64,000 bases of DNA from Burkholderiales bacterium (GCA_016703325.1 JADJCH010000028.1:35515-99514); one strand, 5' to 3'. Positions 1-8,966 are shown, numbered from the stretch's first letter. Program-made: numbers and translations. The notes: a model not told the origin generated them from the letters alone.

Positions 1-1
1 C

Positions 2-100
2 AGTCCGCGCGAACGGGCGCTGGCGATCGACCTTTTCGAGCGGCAGCTGGCGGCCCAATCAGTGCCAGCTGGCATCCCGACCCAGGCACAGACCGCATGA
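2..100 (+). CDS. C-terminal end of an unidentified gene (partial)
   Basis: An open frame enters from the left edge and ends at TGA 98-100; about 32 codons are visible (begins SPRERALAIDLF, ends AQTA). The stop overlaps the ATG of the next gene as ATGA, the usual coupling of two operon genes. Too little is visible to name a family. Pairs of a small upstream gene and a nucleotidyltransferase-like gene are common in toxin-antitoxin-like modules, but that is only a guess here. Confidence 0.5.
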   Translation, partial: SPRERALAIDLFERQLAAQSVPAGIPTQAQTA

Positions 101-165
101 AGCCCGGCGACCCGAACGTCCTGCTGCTGGAGACCGTGGCCCGGCAGCTGGACGAAGAGCTGCGG
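97..165 (+). CDS. N-terminal fragment of a gene cut off by damaged sequence; possibly AbiEii-like
   Basis: The ATG at 97 overlaps the previous stop (ATGA). About 22 believable residues follow (MKPGDPNVLLLETVARQLDE...) before the sequence dissolves into G and C runs. The start, with an N-x-x-L-L-E-x-V-A pattern, resembles nucleotidyltransferase-fold proteins of the AbiEii type, where the next residues would be a GGxA motif; that motif is not visible. The naming is therefore weak, and the true end of the gene cannot be given. Confidence 0.3.
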
Positions 166-690
166 GGGGGGGGGGGCCCGCCGGCGGGTGTCAGAACCAT
201 GAGAGGGCAAGCCGCCCGGCCCCCCCCGCGGCGCCGCGCGCCCCCCGCCCGCGCCCGCCGCGGCGCCGGCCCCGGGCCGGGCGGGCCGACGCGGGGGCCG
301 CCGGGCCCGCCCCCCCGCCCCCGCGGCCCCCCCCCCCCCCCCCGCCCCGGCCGCCGCGGGCGCGCGCCCCCCCGCGGGCCGCGCGCCCCGGGCCGGGGCC
401 CCCCGCCCGCCGCCCGACCGCGCCCCCCCCGCCCCCCGCCGCCCCGCCCGGCCCCCTGATATGCGGAGGCAAGGGGGGCGTCGGAAGTAACGACCACGCC
501 CCCGGGGGGGGGGGGGCCGGGGGGGCGGGGCCGGGGGGGGGGGCGGGGGCCGGGGGGGGGGGGGCGCGCGCGCGCGGGGGCCCCGGGCGGGGGGGGGGGG
601 GGGCGCCCCCGGGGGGGGGGGGGGCCGGGGGGGGGGGGCGGCCGGGGGGGGGGGCGCCGCGGGGGGCGGGGGCGGCGGGCGCGGCCGGGC
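164..690. other. G/C homopolymer stretch, probably sequencing or assembly artefact
   Basis: Almost the whole interval consists of runs of G or C with few A or T, which no coding or regulatory sequence in the rest of the window resembles. Short islands of normal-looking sequence (about 190-215 and 460-500) sit inside it. Frames through it translate to Pro/Gly/Arg-only strings and are not genes. I read it as failed base calling in a GC-rich hairpin region, so the distance between the flanking genes is unreliable. Confidence 0.8.
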
Positions 691-728
691 GGGACGGTAT
701 GGGTCCCCCACCCAGTTGCAGACGGCGT

Positions 729-1037
729 TCAATACCCACGCAACATGAAGTCCAGCGAGGCCTCGACGCGCAAGTGATCGTCGAGGGACAGACGGCCCAC
801 AGGATGTCGCAGCAACGAGTTCGGAACGGCCAGGATGTTGGGCGTGTCCAGTACCCAGTCGTCCTCATCGACCTCGATCAGTTGCTGAGCACCGCGCAGC
901 AGCGGCCGATCCGCTCGCCAGCGCCGCATCGGGACGCACCAGCGGGTCGGCGTCTGCACCAAGTCGCTTTGGACATCCAGGTACAACCCGTGGGACGCGC
1001 GCGGGTCGGTGTTGGCGAACAGATCGAAGCGGGCCAC
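729..1037 (-). CDS. ccdB: CcdB-family toxin
   Basis: 102 residues, the normal length for CcdB (101 in plasmid F). The pattern YLDVQSDLV..TPTRWCVPM near residues 18-38 and the closing LDFMLRGY match the CcdB fold (F-plasmid CcdB has FVDVQSDII..TPGRRMVIPL and ends LMFWGI). CcdB poisons DNA gyrase by trapping the cleaved complex through its C-terminal residues; here the last three are R-G-Y rather than W-G-I, so gyrase poisoning is plausible but not certain. The start is GTG at 1035-1037, three bases after the antitoxin stop, which implies translational coupling. Confidence 0.85.
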   Translation of the reverse strand: MARFDLFANTDPRASHGLYLDVQSDLVQTPTRWCVPMRRWRADRPLLRGAQQLIEVDEDDWVLDTPNILAVPNSLLRHPVGRLSLDDHLRVEASLDFMLRGY

Positions 1038-1040
1038 GCG

Positions 1041-1367
1041 TCAGCCCTCACCGCCGGGACCCCCATCGGTCGCCCCCGACTCCAGGAAGCGTTGGAGCTG
1101 CTGCGCCGCGGTCCCCTCCGCCTCGATGTCACGGGCGTAGACCTCAAGGGCGTCGCGGTTGTCGTGGGCCCATCGGCTGGCGCTGGCATATCCGCCGGGA
1201 GGGCGCCAATCACCAACGTCATCGGCGGCCGCGGCTGCCCGCGCCGGCACTGCGCGCATCGGGAGCAGCTCCACTCGTCCGTCGGGGTGGTAGACCACCT
1301 CGAACAGCTGCCCCGCCAAACGCTTGCCCAGCGAAATCTGTCCACTGGCACCGACTTCTTTGAGCAT
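1041..1367 (-). CDS. ccdA: CcdA-type antitoxin with an extra N-terminal domain
   Basis: 108 residues from ATG 1365-1367, chosen because AAAGGA lies about 8 bases upstream; the frame is open 10 codons further to a TTG. The N-terminal half (GQISLGKRLAG..FEVVYHPDGRVELLPM) looks like an AbrB/SpoVT-type swapped-hairpin DNA-binding segment. The C-terminal half (RWAHDNRDALEVYARDIEAEG....LQRFL) follows the toxin-binding tail of CcdA (W-x-x-x-N-x-x-A-x-x-x-Y). F-plasmid CcdA is only 72 residues with a ribbon-helix-helix, so this looks like a different DNA-binding domain joined to a CcdA tail. It should neutralise the CcdB encoded immediately downstream and autoregulate the pair. Confidence 0.7.
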   Translation of the reverse strand: MLKEVGASGQISLGKRLAGQLFEVVYHPDGRVELLPMRAVPARAAAAADDVGDWRPPGGYASASRWAHDNRDALEVYARDIEAEGTAAQQLQRFLESGATDGGPGGEG

Positions 1368-1434
1368 GACGAGCGTCCTTTCAACTGAGGTCTTCAATCA
1401 TGCTGCATGAACGAAAGCTGCGGAAGTAACTCCC

Positions 1435-2328
1435 TCACCCCCGCCGCGACGCCAGCCAGATGCTCGGCAGGATCAGCGCCGCGCCCACCAGGTGGTACCA
1501 CTGCGGCACCTCGCCGAGCAGCCACCAGGCGTTGAGCGAGCCGTAGAGCGGGCCGAGGTAGAGCAGCAGGGAGGAGCGGGTGGCGCCGAGTTCGCGGATC
1601 AGGAAGGCGTAGGCCAGGTAGGACAGCAGGCCGGGCAGGATGGCGGCGGCGACGATCAGGGTCAGGGCGTGGGTCGTCAGCGGCAGGGGCGGAACCAGCC
1701 AGGCCTCCAGCAGGGTGAAGGGGATCAGCACCAGCACGCCGCCGATCATGATGCTGGCCAGCCGGGTGAGCGCCGGCAGGCTGCTGCTCCAGTGCTGCTG
1801 GAGCACCGAGTAGGCCACCCAGGAGAGCATGCACAGCAGGATCCAGCCGTCGCCCGGGGTGAGGCGCAGGTGCAGCAGGTTGTGCCAGTCGCCCTTGAGC
1901 ACCACAAACACCACGCCCAGCAGCGCCAGCCCCATGCCCAGGCGCTGCCAGATGCTGGCGTGTTCGTGCATCAGCTGCCGGCTGGCGATGGCAATGCCCA
2001 CCGGCGCGGCAGCATAGATCAGGCCGATGTTGGTGGCGGTGGTGCTCTGCCCGCCCAGGTAGACGATGGCGCCGCAGATCCACATGCCGGTGGCGCCCAG
2101 CACCAGGCTCTGCTTCCATTCGGCGCGCAGTTGCGCACGCTGCTTCCACAGCTCACGGCCCACCCAGGGCAGCATCAGCAACAGCGCCAGGCCCCAGCGG
2201 CCCAGGGCCAGCACATGGGGCAGCACCACGCCTTTGGCCGCGCGGGCGATGACGTAGTTGGACGACCAGATGACCGGCGTGAACCAGAGCAGCAGGAAGG
2301 CGAGGCGGTGGCGCTGGGCAGGGGTCAC
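1435..2328 (-). CDS. EamA/DMT-family membrane transporter
   Basis: 297 residues with about ten hydrophobic segments in two EamA repeats (roughly residues 10-140 and 155-290). Typical features are the opening PVIWSSNYVIARAA and, late in the second repeat, a Y-L-x-P-L-Y-G motif followed by GEVPQWYHLVGAALIL. DMT-family proteins of this kind usually export small metabolites such as amino acids; nothing in the sequence fixes the substrate. GTG start at 2328; it is alone on its strand, with no obvious operon partner. Confidence 0.85.
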   Translation of the reverse strand: MTPAQRHRLAFLLLWFTPVIWSSNYVIARAAKGVVLPHVLALGRWGLALLLMLPWVGRELWKQRAQLRAEWKQSLVLGATGMWICGAIVYLGGQSTTATNIGLIYAAAPVGIAIASRQLMHEHASIWQRLGMGLALLGVVFVVLKGDWHNLLHLRLTPGDGWILLCMLSWVAYSVLQQHWSSSLPALTRLASIMIGGVLVLIPFTLLEAWLVPPLPLTTHALTLIVAAAILPGLLSYLAYAFLIRELGATRSSLLLYLGPLYGSLNAWWLLGEVPQWYHLVGAALILPSIWLASRRG

Positions 2329-2496
2329 GGGGGCAGGTGGATCCGGGTGGGGTGGCCGGGCGTCGGCCAGACCCTGGAGCCTAGCGAAAACCCGCAGGAC
2401 CTGCCGGCCTGTGGCCAGCCCCGGCGCCGCTGTGCAGCGCCAGCGTGCCGGGCGCGCACTGTAGCCGTTGAGCCCGCCGTTGAACCCGCCGCGGCC

Positions 2497-3447
2497 TCAG
2501 CAGCCCAGCTTGATCTGGCGCTCGCGCAGCAGCTGGCGCTCGGCACGCAGCTGGTCCTGGCGGGCGCCGCTCTGGGGCTGGCGGCTCTGGCGGTCGATGC
2601 GGTCGATGCCGGCGGCCAGGGATTGGCAGGGGGTGAGGTGGGCGGTGGCTGCGTTGGCGGCAGGGGGCGTGCGTTCCTTCGCCGTCGCCTTGCTGGTGGG
2701 CGGCTGGGCAGCCCTTGAGGCGGCCTTGGGATCGGGACTGGGACTGGGTTTGGGATTGGGATTGGGATTGGGATTGGGTTTGGGCTTGGTACGGTCCGCA
2801 TCGGCCACACCGGCCAGGGGTCGCAGGCGCAGGTCGACCGGCGACTGGCCCGCTGGGCAGCGACCGTCCTGGGAGTAGCTGACCCGCCCGCCCCCGCTGC
2901 ACTTGGTGATCGGCGCACCGTCGTTGAGCACGGCCGGTGGGGTGGTGTTGCCACGCGCCGCCGGCTGGCCGCGCACTGCATTGGCAGCAGGCACCGAACC
3001 GTTTCCTGACAAGGGTTGTGATGGAAGTGAGTCCCCGCTCGCATTACCTGGTGTGGCGGCCACCGCGGAACCGGGGCCGGCGCGGGGCGGATCGAAGGTC
3101 CAGGGTCCTTCGCGGCCGCCCGCGGTCTCGGTCACCACCGCGGCGGTGCTGCCGCTGCGCGGGTTGTTCCACTCGCCCAGCCAGCGCGACACCTGGTACA
3201 GCCCCCAGGACACCGCCACGGCAGCCAGCAGGATGGCCAGTCCGACAACGGTCCATTCCTTCATCGACAGCGTCACCCGACGCGGCGGTGCTGCGCGCCA
3301 GGAGCGCGTGGTGGTCAGCGAGGGTTTCAGGGCCGAGGCCGGCAGGGGATCCGCCGCACGGCGGAACATGCGCGGGTCGTAGCGCGCCGGGTCGTCCTCG
3401 CGTTTGCGGGTCCGGCGGTTCATGTAGTCGCGGTCGATCGAAGCCAT
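2497..3447 (-). CDS. Single-pass membrane protein with Pro-rich repeat, function unknown
   Basis: 316 residues from ATG 3445-3447 (MASIDRDYMNRRTRKR...). The frame is open further upstream, but only this start gives a protein beginning like other MASIDRDY proteins of Burkholderiales. A basic, disordered N-terminus is followed by one transmembrane helix (VGLAILLAAVAVSWGLYQV, about residues 66-84). A long Pro/Ala/Gly/Ser region comes next, with a C-x11-C pair (KCSGGGRVSY...CPAG), then a PNPNPNPKP repeat and a charged C-terminal helix rich in Arg and Gln that ends in Cys. I do not recognise a domain; an inner-membrane anchored periplasmic protein is the most that can be inferred. Confidence 0.65.
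   Translation of the reverse strand: MASIDRDYMNRRTRKREDDPARYDPRMFRRAADPLPASALKPSLTTTRSWRAAPPRRVTLSMKEWTVVGLAILLAAVAVSWGLYQVSRWLGEWNNPRSGSTAAVVTETAGGREGPWTFDPPRAGPGSAVAATPGNASGDSLPSQPLSGNGSVPAANAVRGQPAARGNTTPPAVLNDGAPITKCSGGGRVSYSQDGRCPAGQSPVDLRLRPLAGVADADRTKPKPNPNPNPNPKPSPSPDPKAASRAAQPPTSKATAKERTPPAANAATAHLTPCQSLAAGIDRIDRQSRQPQSGARQDQLRAERQLLRERQIKLGC
2733..2788. repeat. Hexanucleotide microsatellite inside a coding region
   Basis: Tandem GGGATT, with GGGACT and GGGTTT variants, repeated about nine times. On the minus strand it encodes the alternating Pro-Asn/Pro-Lys/Pro-Ser segment of the membrane protein at 2497-3447. Because the unit is 6 bases, gain or loss of units changes repeat length without shifting the frame. 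Confidence 0.8.
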
Positions 3448-3589
3448 GGAGAAGAGAACAACCGCAGGAAGGTGCAGGGAGAGAAGGCAGGGGAGGCGTG
3501 AGACTGCGCGGACTCTAGGTCGCCCGTCGGAAATGCACAAGCCAAACGAAGAAATCACGTTGCTGTGCGGCGAACGACACAATGTGGAC

Positions 3590-4447
3590 ATGGATTTTCC
3601 GCTCATCGACTACCGCGCAGCGGATGCACCGCAGCGCCTGTGCCTGAGCCTGCGCGAGACCGGCTTCGCAGCGCTGCGGCACACGCCCCTGCAGGCTGTG
3701 GCCATCCGCAGCATCGGCCGGGAGTGGCTGGGCTTCTTCCGCTCGCCGGCCCGACAGGCCTGCCTGTGGGACCCGGTCCGGCAGGATGGCTGGTTTCCGC
3801 CCGAGGTGTCGGAGGTGGCCAAAGGCCACAGCCAGCGCGACCTGAAGGAGTTTTTCCACGGCTACGCCTGGGGCCGCTGGCCGGACGGGGTGTCGGATGC
3901 GGCACGCCGCTACGCCGACCAGGCCACCGGGCTGGCGGCGACCCTGCTGGCGTGGGTTCAGGCCGGCAGCCCGGAGAATGTGCGCGCCGGCTACAGCGAG
4001 CCGCTGCCGCGGATGATCGAGGGCAGCGACCGCACCCTGCTGCGGGTGCTGCACTACCCGCCGCAGGTCGAGCCGGCCCCGCCCGGGGCGCTGCGTGCGG
4101 CTGCGCACGAGGACATCAACCTGCTGACGATCCTGCCGGCCGCCGAGGAGGCCGGGCTGCAGGTGCAGGACCGCCAGGGCCGCTGGCTGGACCTGCCGGT
4201 GACCCGGCCGGAGGATGAAGACCAGCTGGTCATCGTCAACACCGGCGACATGCTGCAGGAGGCCTCCGGCGGATGGTTTCCCTCCACCCCCCACCGGGTG
4301 CTCAATCCGGTGGGTGAAGCGGCGCTGCGCTCGCGCATCGCGCTGCCGCTGTTCCTGCATCCGCGGGCCGAAGTGCGCCTGTCGGCCCGCCACACCGCCG
4401 GCAGCTGCCTGGACGAGCGCCTGCGCGAACTGGGGCTGAAGACATGA
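3590..4447 (+). CDS. 2-oxoglutarate/Fe(II)-dependent oxygenase, isopenicillin-N-synthase-like
   Basis: 285 residues from ATG 3590 (MDFPLIDYRAAD), the usual start of this family; the frame is open upstream but without family sequence. The iron ligands are visible as H-E-D (AAHEDINLLTILP, the HxD motif) and the distal His in STPHRVLNP. The R-S-R-I-A-L-P-L-F stretch supplies the Arg that would bind 2-oxoglutarate. It is a cytosolic enzyme of unknown substrate; bacterial members often hydroxylate small molecules or make ethylene. Its last four bases overlap the start of the MazG-like gene, so the two are probably cotranscribed. Confidence 0.85.
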   Translation: MDFPLIDYRAADAPQRLCLSLRETGFAALRHTPLQAVAIRSIGREWLGFFRSPARQACLWDPVRQDGWFPPEVSEVAKGHSQRDLKEFFHGYAWGRWPDGVSDAARRYADQATGLAATLLAWVQAGSPENVRAGYSEPLPRMIEGSDRTLLRVLHYPPQVEPAPPGALRAAAHEDINLLTILPAAEEAGLQVQDRQGRWLDLPVTRPEDEDQLVIVNTGDMLQEASGGWFPSTPHRVLNPVGEAALRSRIALPLFLHPRAEVRLSARHTAGSCLDERLRELGLKT

Positions 4448-4824
4448 GTCCTCCCGACGACACGAACCCCACGGTCCGGCCGCTGGACGTTGCGGCACTG
4501 CAGGCCCGGCTGCGGCGCTTCTCCGCCGAGCGGGACTGGGAGCCTTACCAGACGCCGAAAAACCTGGCGATGGCGATGGTGGTGGAGGCCGCGGAGCTGG
4601 TGGAAATCTTCCAGTGGATGACGCCGGAGGAATCCACCCGGCTGGCCGAGCACCCCCAGCGCCAGCAGCATCTGGGTGAGGAGATCGCCGACGTGCTGGT
4701 CTACCTGCTGCAGATCGCCGACCGCTGCGGCGTGGACATCGCCGCGGCGGTGGACCGCAAGATCGGCCTGAACGCCCTCAGGTACCCACCCAAACTCCCC
4801 AGCACGGAGCGGCCCGAGGGCTGA
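4444..4824 (+). CDS. MazG-like nucleotide pyrophosphohydrolase
   Basis: 126 residues, one compact all-alpha domain. The metal-binding helices are visible as EAAELVEIFQW (about residues 43-53) and EEIADVLVYLLQIAD (about 79-93), the ExxE ... ExxD pattern of the RS21-C6/dCTP pyrophosphatase branch of the MazG superfamily. It would hydrolyse (d)NTPs to monophosphates and pyrophosphate, probably to clean up non-canonical nucleotides. ATG overlaps the preceding stop (ATGA), which indicates coupling with the oxygenase. Confidence 0.85.
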   Translation: MSPPDDTNPTVRPLDVAALQARLRRFSAERDWEPYQTPKNLAMAMVVEAAELVEIFQWMTPEESTRLAEHPQRQQHLGEEIADVLVYLLQIADRCGVDIAAAVDRKIGLNALRYPPKLPSTERPEG

Positions 4825-4879
4825 GCAACCGACGGCGTCGAGTGGATCCGGAAACTTGCCAACCCGTCTCCCCGGGCGC

Positions 4880-6214
4880 ATGCTGGACCGCATGGCCTCG
4901 GAATCGCTTGCGCTGCCCTTGAACAATGCCCTCATCGGGTTGGTCGCCGCTCTGGCGGTGGGCCTGATCGTCGGCCTGGAGCGCGGCTGGCATGGCCGCG
5001 AGCTGCCGGAGGGCTCGCGGGTGGCCGGGCTGCGCACCTTTGCGCTGATCGGCCTGTTCGGCGGGGTCTCGGCGCAGTTGCGTGAGCCCTTCGGTGCCGC
5101 GGTGCTGGCGGCCGGTCTGGTCTGCCTGGGTCTGCTGGGTGTCGTCTCCTACGCCGCCTGGATGCGCAGCAGCGGCCGGCTCAGCGCCACCAGCAGCATC
5201 GCCGCCCTCTTGACCTGCGTGCTGGGCGCCTTGGCCGCCTCCGGCGCGCCGGTGCTGGCGGTGGGCACGGCGGTGGTGGTGGCGGTGCTGCTGGACCTGA
5301 AGTCCACCCTGCACCGCTGGCTGCGGCGCATCGAACAGCGCGAGCTCAGCGCCGCATTGCAGATGGGGGTGATCTCCCTGGTGGTGCTGCCGCTGCTGCC
5401 GGACCAGGGCTACGGCCCCGACCAGGCGATCAACCCCTACCGACTGTGGTGGGCGGTGGTGATCGTCTCCGGGCTGTCGCTGGGCGGCCATGTGGCGATG
5501 CGGGCGGTGGGCGCTGGCCAGGGCATGTTCTGGACCGGCCTGCTGGGCGGGCTGGCCTCCTCCACCGCCGCGACGCTGACGCTGGCGCGCCAGGCCCATG
5601 CCGATCCGCGCCTGACCGCGCCCGCCGCAGCCGGTGCATTGGCCGCCTGCGGGGTGATGGCGCTGCGCATGACGCTGATCGCCCTCACGCTGCAGCCGGC
5701 CTTCGGCCGCACGCTGGCACTGCCGCTGGTGGTGGCCGGACTGACGCTGCTCGGCCTGGCCGGCTGGGGCTGGCGGCAATTCGGCCACAGTCAGGGGCTG
5801 CAGCGCCCGGGCGGTGCCGCCAAGGAGGACGCGGACAACGCAGCGCGCGAGGCGCAACCCTTCGACCTCAGCGTCGCACTGGGTTTTGCGGCCTTCCTGG
5901 GTGTGATGGCGGTGCTGGGCCGGGCGGCGCATGGGTGGCTGGGCGCACCCGGCGTGCATGCGTTGGCGCTGCTGTCCGGCCTGGCGGATGTGGACGCGAT
6001 CCTGATCACCGTCTCGCGCATGCAGGCCGACGGCACCCTGGGCACCGGCTCGGCGGTGCTGGCCGTGGGGCTGGCGGTGGCATCCAACCAGGTCACCAAG
6101 GCGGTGATTGCCCGCAGCGCCGGCAGCGCAGCGCTGGCCCGCCAGGTGCTGCTGGGCTATGCGGTGGCGCTGTTGACCGGGACGCTGGCCGCCGGACTCG
6201 GGCTGCTGATCTGA
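4880..6214 (+). CDS. MgtC/SapB family membrane protein with DUF4010 domain
   Basis: About 444 residues and about 11-12 hydrophobic segments. The N-terminal ~130 residues carry the MgtC signature (GLIVGLERGWHGRE...GLRTFALIGLFGG); the remainder is DUF4010, including the GLLGGLASSTAATLTLA and DVDAILITVSRM segments. The role of this fusion family is unknown; MgtC itself acts in magnesium homeostasis and virulence. The frame opens with TTG at 4856, but ATG 4880 or ATG 4892 (MASESLALP) is more likely. No strong ribosome site separates them and I give the first ATG. Confidence 0.8.
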   Translation: MLDRMASESLALPLNNALIGLVAALAVGLIVGLERGWHGRELPEGSRVAGLRTFALIGLFGGVSAQLREPFGAAVLAAGLVCLGLLGVVSYAAWMRSSGRLSATSSIAALLTCVLGALAASGAPVLAVGTAVVVAVLLDLKSTLHRWLRRIEQRELSAALQMGVISLVVLPLLPDQGYGPDQAINPYRLWWAVVIVSGLSLGGHVAMRAVGAGQGMFWTGLLGGLASSTAATLTLARQAHADPRLTAPAAAGALAACGVMALRMTLIALTLQPAFGRTLALPLVVAGLTLLGLAGWGWRQFGHSQGLQRPGGAAKEDADNAAREAQPFDLSVALGFAAFLGVMAVLGRAAHGWLGAPGVHALALLSGLADVDAILITVSRMQADGTLGTGSAVLAVGLAVASNQVTKAVIARSAGSAALARQVLLGYAVALLTGTLAAGLGLLI

Positions 6215-6287
6215 GCAACCTGAGACCGGTCCGCCGGATCCCGGGCCAGCTGAAGGCCGCCCTCCCGGGGTCAGCGCCTTTCCGAAG

Positions 6288-8966
6288 TCAGAGCACCTTG
6301 GTGACGAGCTTGAAGTCCGGGTCCTCGGTGAAGCTGCCCACCGCGAAGCCCAGGCTGCGCATCAGCCGCAGCATGTTGTCGTTGTTGGCCAGCACCAGGC
6401 CCTCGATCTGCGCCAGGCCCTTGCTGCGGGCGAACTCCATGATCGACAGCATCATGCGCGAGCCCAGCCCCTGGCCCTTGAAGTGGTCCGACACCACCAG
6501 CGAGAACTCGCAGGTGGTCTGGTCCGGGTTGGTGATGTAGCGCGACACACCGATGATCTGCTCGGTCTCGACGAAACCGCCCTGCCCGTCCGGCTTGCGA
6601 TCGACATGGATGGCCGCCAGCGCCATTTCGCGGTCGTAGTCGATCAGCGTGTAACGCGCCAGCATGCGCGGCGGCAGCTCGGTCATCGCGCTGGCGAAGC
6701 GGAAGTAGCGGCTCTCCTGCGACAGGCTCTTGACGAAGGCCTGCAGCATGTCGGCATCGTCCGGACGGACCGGCCGGATCGTGTACATGCCGCCGCCCTT
6801 CATCGGCCACTCGCTCTCGTGCCGGGTGGGGTACGGCAGGATGGCCAGGTGGTTGTAGTCGCGTGCGGCCGGGCCGGCATGCTCGACCACGATGCGCGCG
6901 TCCACCGCCACCGCACCGTGTTCGTCGACGATCACCGGGTTGATGTCCATCTCGCGCAGCTGCGGCAGCTCGCAGACCATTTCCGAGACGCGCAGCAGCA
7001 CCTGTTCCACCGCCTCGAAATCGGCCGCCGGGGCGCCGCGCCACTCGCCCAGCGACTCCGACACCCGCGAGCGCTCGATCAACCGGTGCGCCAGGAACTG
7101 GTTCAACGGCGGCAGCTCCATCGCCCGGTCGGCGATCAGCTCGATCATGGTGCCGCCGGCACCGAAGGTGATCACCGGGCCGAAGGGGTCGTCGGTGGTC
7201 AGGCCGATGTAGATCTCCCGCCCGCGGCGCTTGCCGCTCATCGGCTGGATGGTCACGCCGTTGATGCGCGCCGAGGGCATGGCCTTGGAGACCGCAGCCA
7301 GCATGTCGTTGTAGGTGTCTCGCACCTGGGTGGCGCTCACCACGTTCAGCGCCACACCCTGCACGTCGGACTTGTGGCTGATGTCGGGTGAGTCGATCTT
7401 CAGCGCCACCGGGTAGCCCAGCTGGCTGGCGATCAGCATCGCCTCGTTGGCACTGCGCGCCAGCATGGTGCGGGTGACGGGAATGTGGAAGGCCGCCAGC
7501 AGGGCCTTGGACTCCATCTCGGTGAGCACCTTGCGGCGCTCGGCCAGCACCCCTTCGATCAGCAGCCGAGCGCCCTCCACGTCCGGCTTGGACAGGTGCG
7601 ACATCGGTGGCGGCGTCTGCTGCAGCAGCTGCTGGTTTTGATAGAACGTGGCGATGTTGTGGAAGGCATCGACCGCGTTCTCCGGCGTGCGGAAGCTCGG
7701 GATCGAGCGCGCATTGAGCATGCTGCGCGCTTCCTTCACCCGGTCATCGCCCATCCAGCAGGCCAGCACCGGCTTGCCGGTGGTGTTGAAGGCGTCCAGC
7801 ACGCCCTTGGCCACCTGGTTGGCATCGGTCTCCGGCTTGGGCGAATAGATCGCCAGCACGCCGTCGGCACTGCTGTCGCGGCTGCAGGCCTGCAGGGCCG
7901 CGTTGTACTGCTCCGCGGTGGCCTCTTCGCCCAGGTCCACCACCTGGCCCACCGAGGCATTCGGGCCCAGCTTGCCCACCAGGTCGGCACGGGTCTTTTC
8001 GGTCAGGGTGGCCACGTGCAGGCCGATCTCGTTGGCCCAGTCGGCCGCGAGCACACCGGGGCCACCCCCGTTGGTGACGATGGCCAGGCGCTTGCCCACC
8101 GGCCGGTAGCGCGAGGCCAGGCACTTGGCCGCGGAGAACAGCTGGGTGAACTGGCGCACCCGCACCACACCGGCACGGCGCAGGGCGGCCTCGAAGACAT
8201 CGTCCGAGCCGACGATGGCCGCAGAGTGGGTGAGCGCCGCGTGGCTGCCGGCCGGTTTGCGGCCGGCCTTCATCACCACCACCGGCTTGACGTAGGCCGC
8301 AGCCCGCAGCGCGCTCATGAAGCGCCTCGCCTGGTGGATGCCCTCCATGTAGACCAGGATGCTGTGGGTGGAGGCATCGTGGGCCAGGAAGTCCAGCACC
8401 TGCGGCAGGTCCACCGCGGTGTTCGGCCCCAGCGAGACCACCGCCGAGAACCCCACGCCGTTGGCGCGGGCCCAGTCCAGGATCGAGGCGGTCAAGGCGC
8501 CGGACTGCGACACCAGCCCCAGCGGACCGGGAGAAGCCAGTGGGCCGGCCACACCCGCATTGAGCTTCAGGTGCGGGCGCTGGAAGCCCAGGCTGTTGGG
8601 CCCGAGCAGGTGCACCCCATGGCGGCGGGCGATGGTCTGCAACTCCGCACAGGGGCTGCTTTCCAGACCGGAGGACAGCACCAGCGCCGCGCGGCAGCGG
8701 ATGCGTCCGGCAATCTCCAGCGCAGCTGCGATCCGATCGTGGGGCAGCGCAATGATCGCCAGGTCCGCCCGGCTGTGCGCCAGATCGGACAAGGTACCGG
8801 TCATCTCGATGTCCAGGTGCGTCACCTCACCCGCGTAACCCTGGTCCTTCATCTGCGCGAGCAGGGTACGCGCCATCGAGTTCTGAGCCTCCGGGTGCTC
8901 CGGATGGCCCGCGAAAACGACGATCGACCGGGGTGAGAACAAAGGGGTGAGGAAGTGCTGGTCCAT
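6288..8966 (-). CDS. Acetyl-CoA-synthetase-like/GNAT protein acetyltransferase (Pat/YfiQ type)
   Basis: 892 residues from ATG 8964-8966; an in-frame TTG nine codons upstream is less likely. Domain order is a CoA-binding Rossmann domain (about 10-130), succinyl-CoA-ligase-like domains (about 140-460) with THSAAIVGSDDVF where ADP-forming acetyl-CoA synthetases keep the phosphorylated His, an ATP-grasp domain (about 480-700), and a C-terminal GNAT domain (about 720-890) with the acetyl-CoA loop GQGLGSRMM. Enzymes of this layout (Pat, PatZ) acetylate lysines of metabolic enzymes such as acetyl-CoA synthetase. The 'THS' lacks the adjacent Gly of active ligases (SHTGA/SHAGA), so ligase activity is doubtful. 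It converges with the MgtC-like gene. Confidence 0.85.
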   Translation of the reverse strand: MDQHFLTPLFSPRSIVVFAGHPEHPEAQNSMARTLLAQMKDQGYAGEVTHLDIEMTGTLSDLAHSRADLAIIALPHDRIAAALEIAGRIRCRAALVLSSGLESSPCAELQTIARRHGVHLLGPNSLGFQRPHLKLNAGVAGPLASPGPLGLVSQSGALTASILDWARANGVGFSAVVSLGPNTAVDLPQVLDFLAHDASTHSILVYMEGIHQARRFMSALRAAAYVKPVVVMKAGRKPAGSHAALTHSAAIVGSDDVFEAALRRAGVVRVRQFTQLFSAAKCLASRYRPVGKRLAIVTNGGGPGVLAADWANEIGLHVATLTEKTRADLVGKLGPNASVGQVVDLGEEATAEQYNAALQACSRDSSADGVLAIYSPKPETDANQVAKGVLDAFNTTGKPVLACWMGDDRVKEARSMLNARSIPSFRTPENAVDAFHNIATFYQNQQLLQQTPPPMSHLSKPDVEGARLLIEGVLAERRKVLTEMESKALLAAFHIPVTRTMLARSANEAMLIASQLGYPVALKIDSPDISHKSDVQGVALNVVSATQVRDTYNDMLAAVSKAMPSARINGVTIQPMSGKRRGREIYIGLTTDDPFGPVITFGAGGTMIELIADRAMELPPLNQFLAHRLIERSRVSESLGEWRGAPAADFEAVEQVLLRVSEMVCELPQLREMDINPVIVDEHGAVAVDARIVVEHAGPAARDYNHLAILPYPTRHESEWPMKGGGMYTIRPVRPDDADMLQAFVKSLSQESRYFRFASAMTELPPRMLARYTLIDYDREMALAAIHVDRKPDGQGGFVETEQIIGVSRYITNPDQTTCEFSLVVSDHFKGQGLGSRMMLSIMEFARSKGLAQIEGLVLANNDNMLRLMRSLGFAVGSFTEDPDFKLVTKVL

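Noticed and set aside
191..868. Long minus-strand frame (225 codons) through the homopolymer block
   Set aside because: Composed mostly of Pro, Gly, Arg and Ala from G/C runs; an artefact of damaged sequence.
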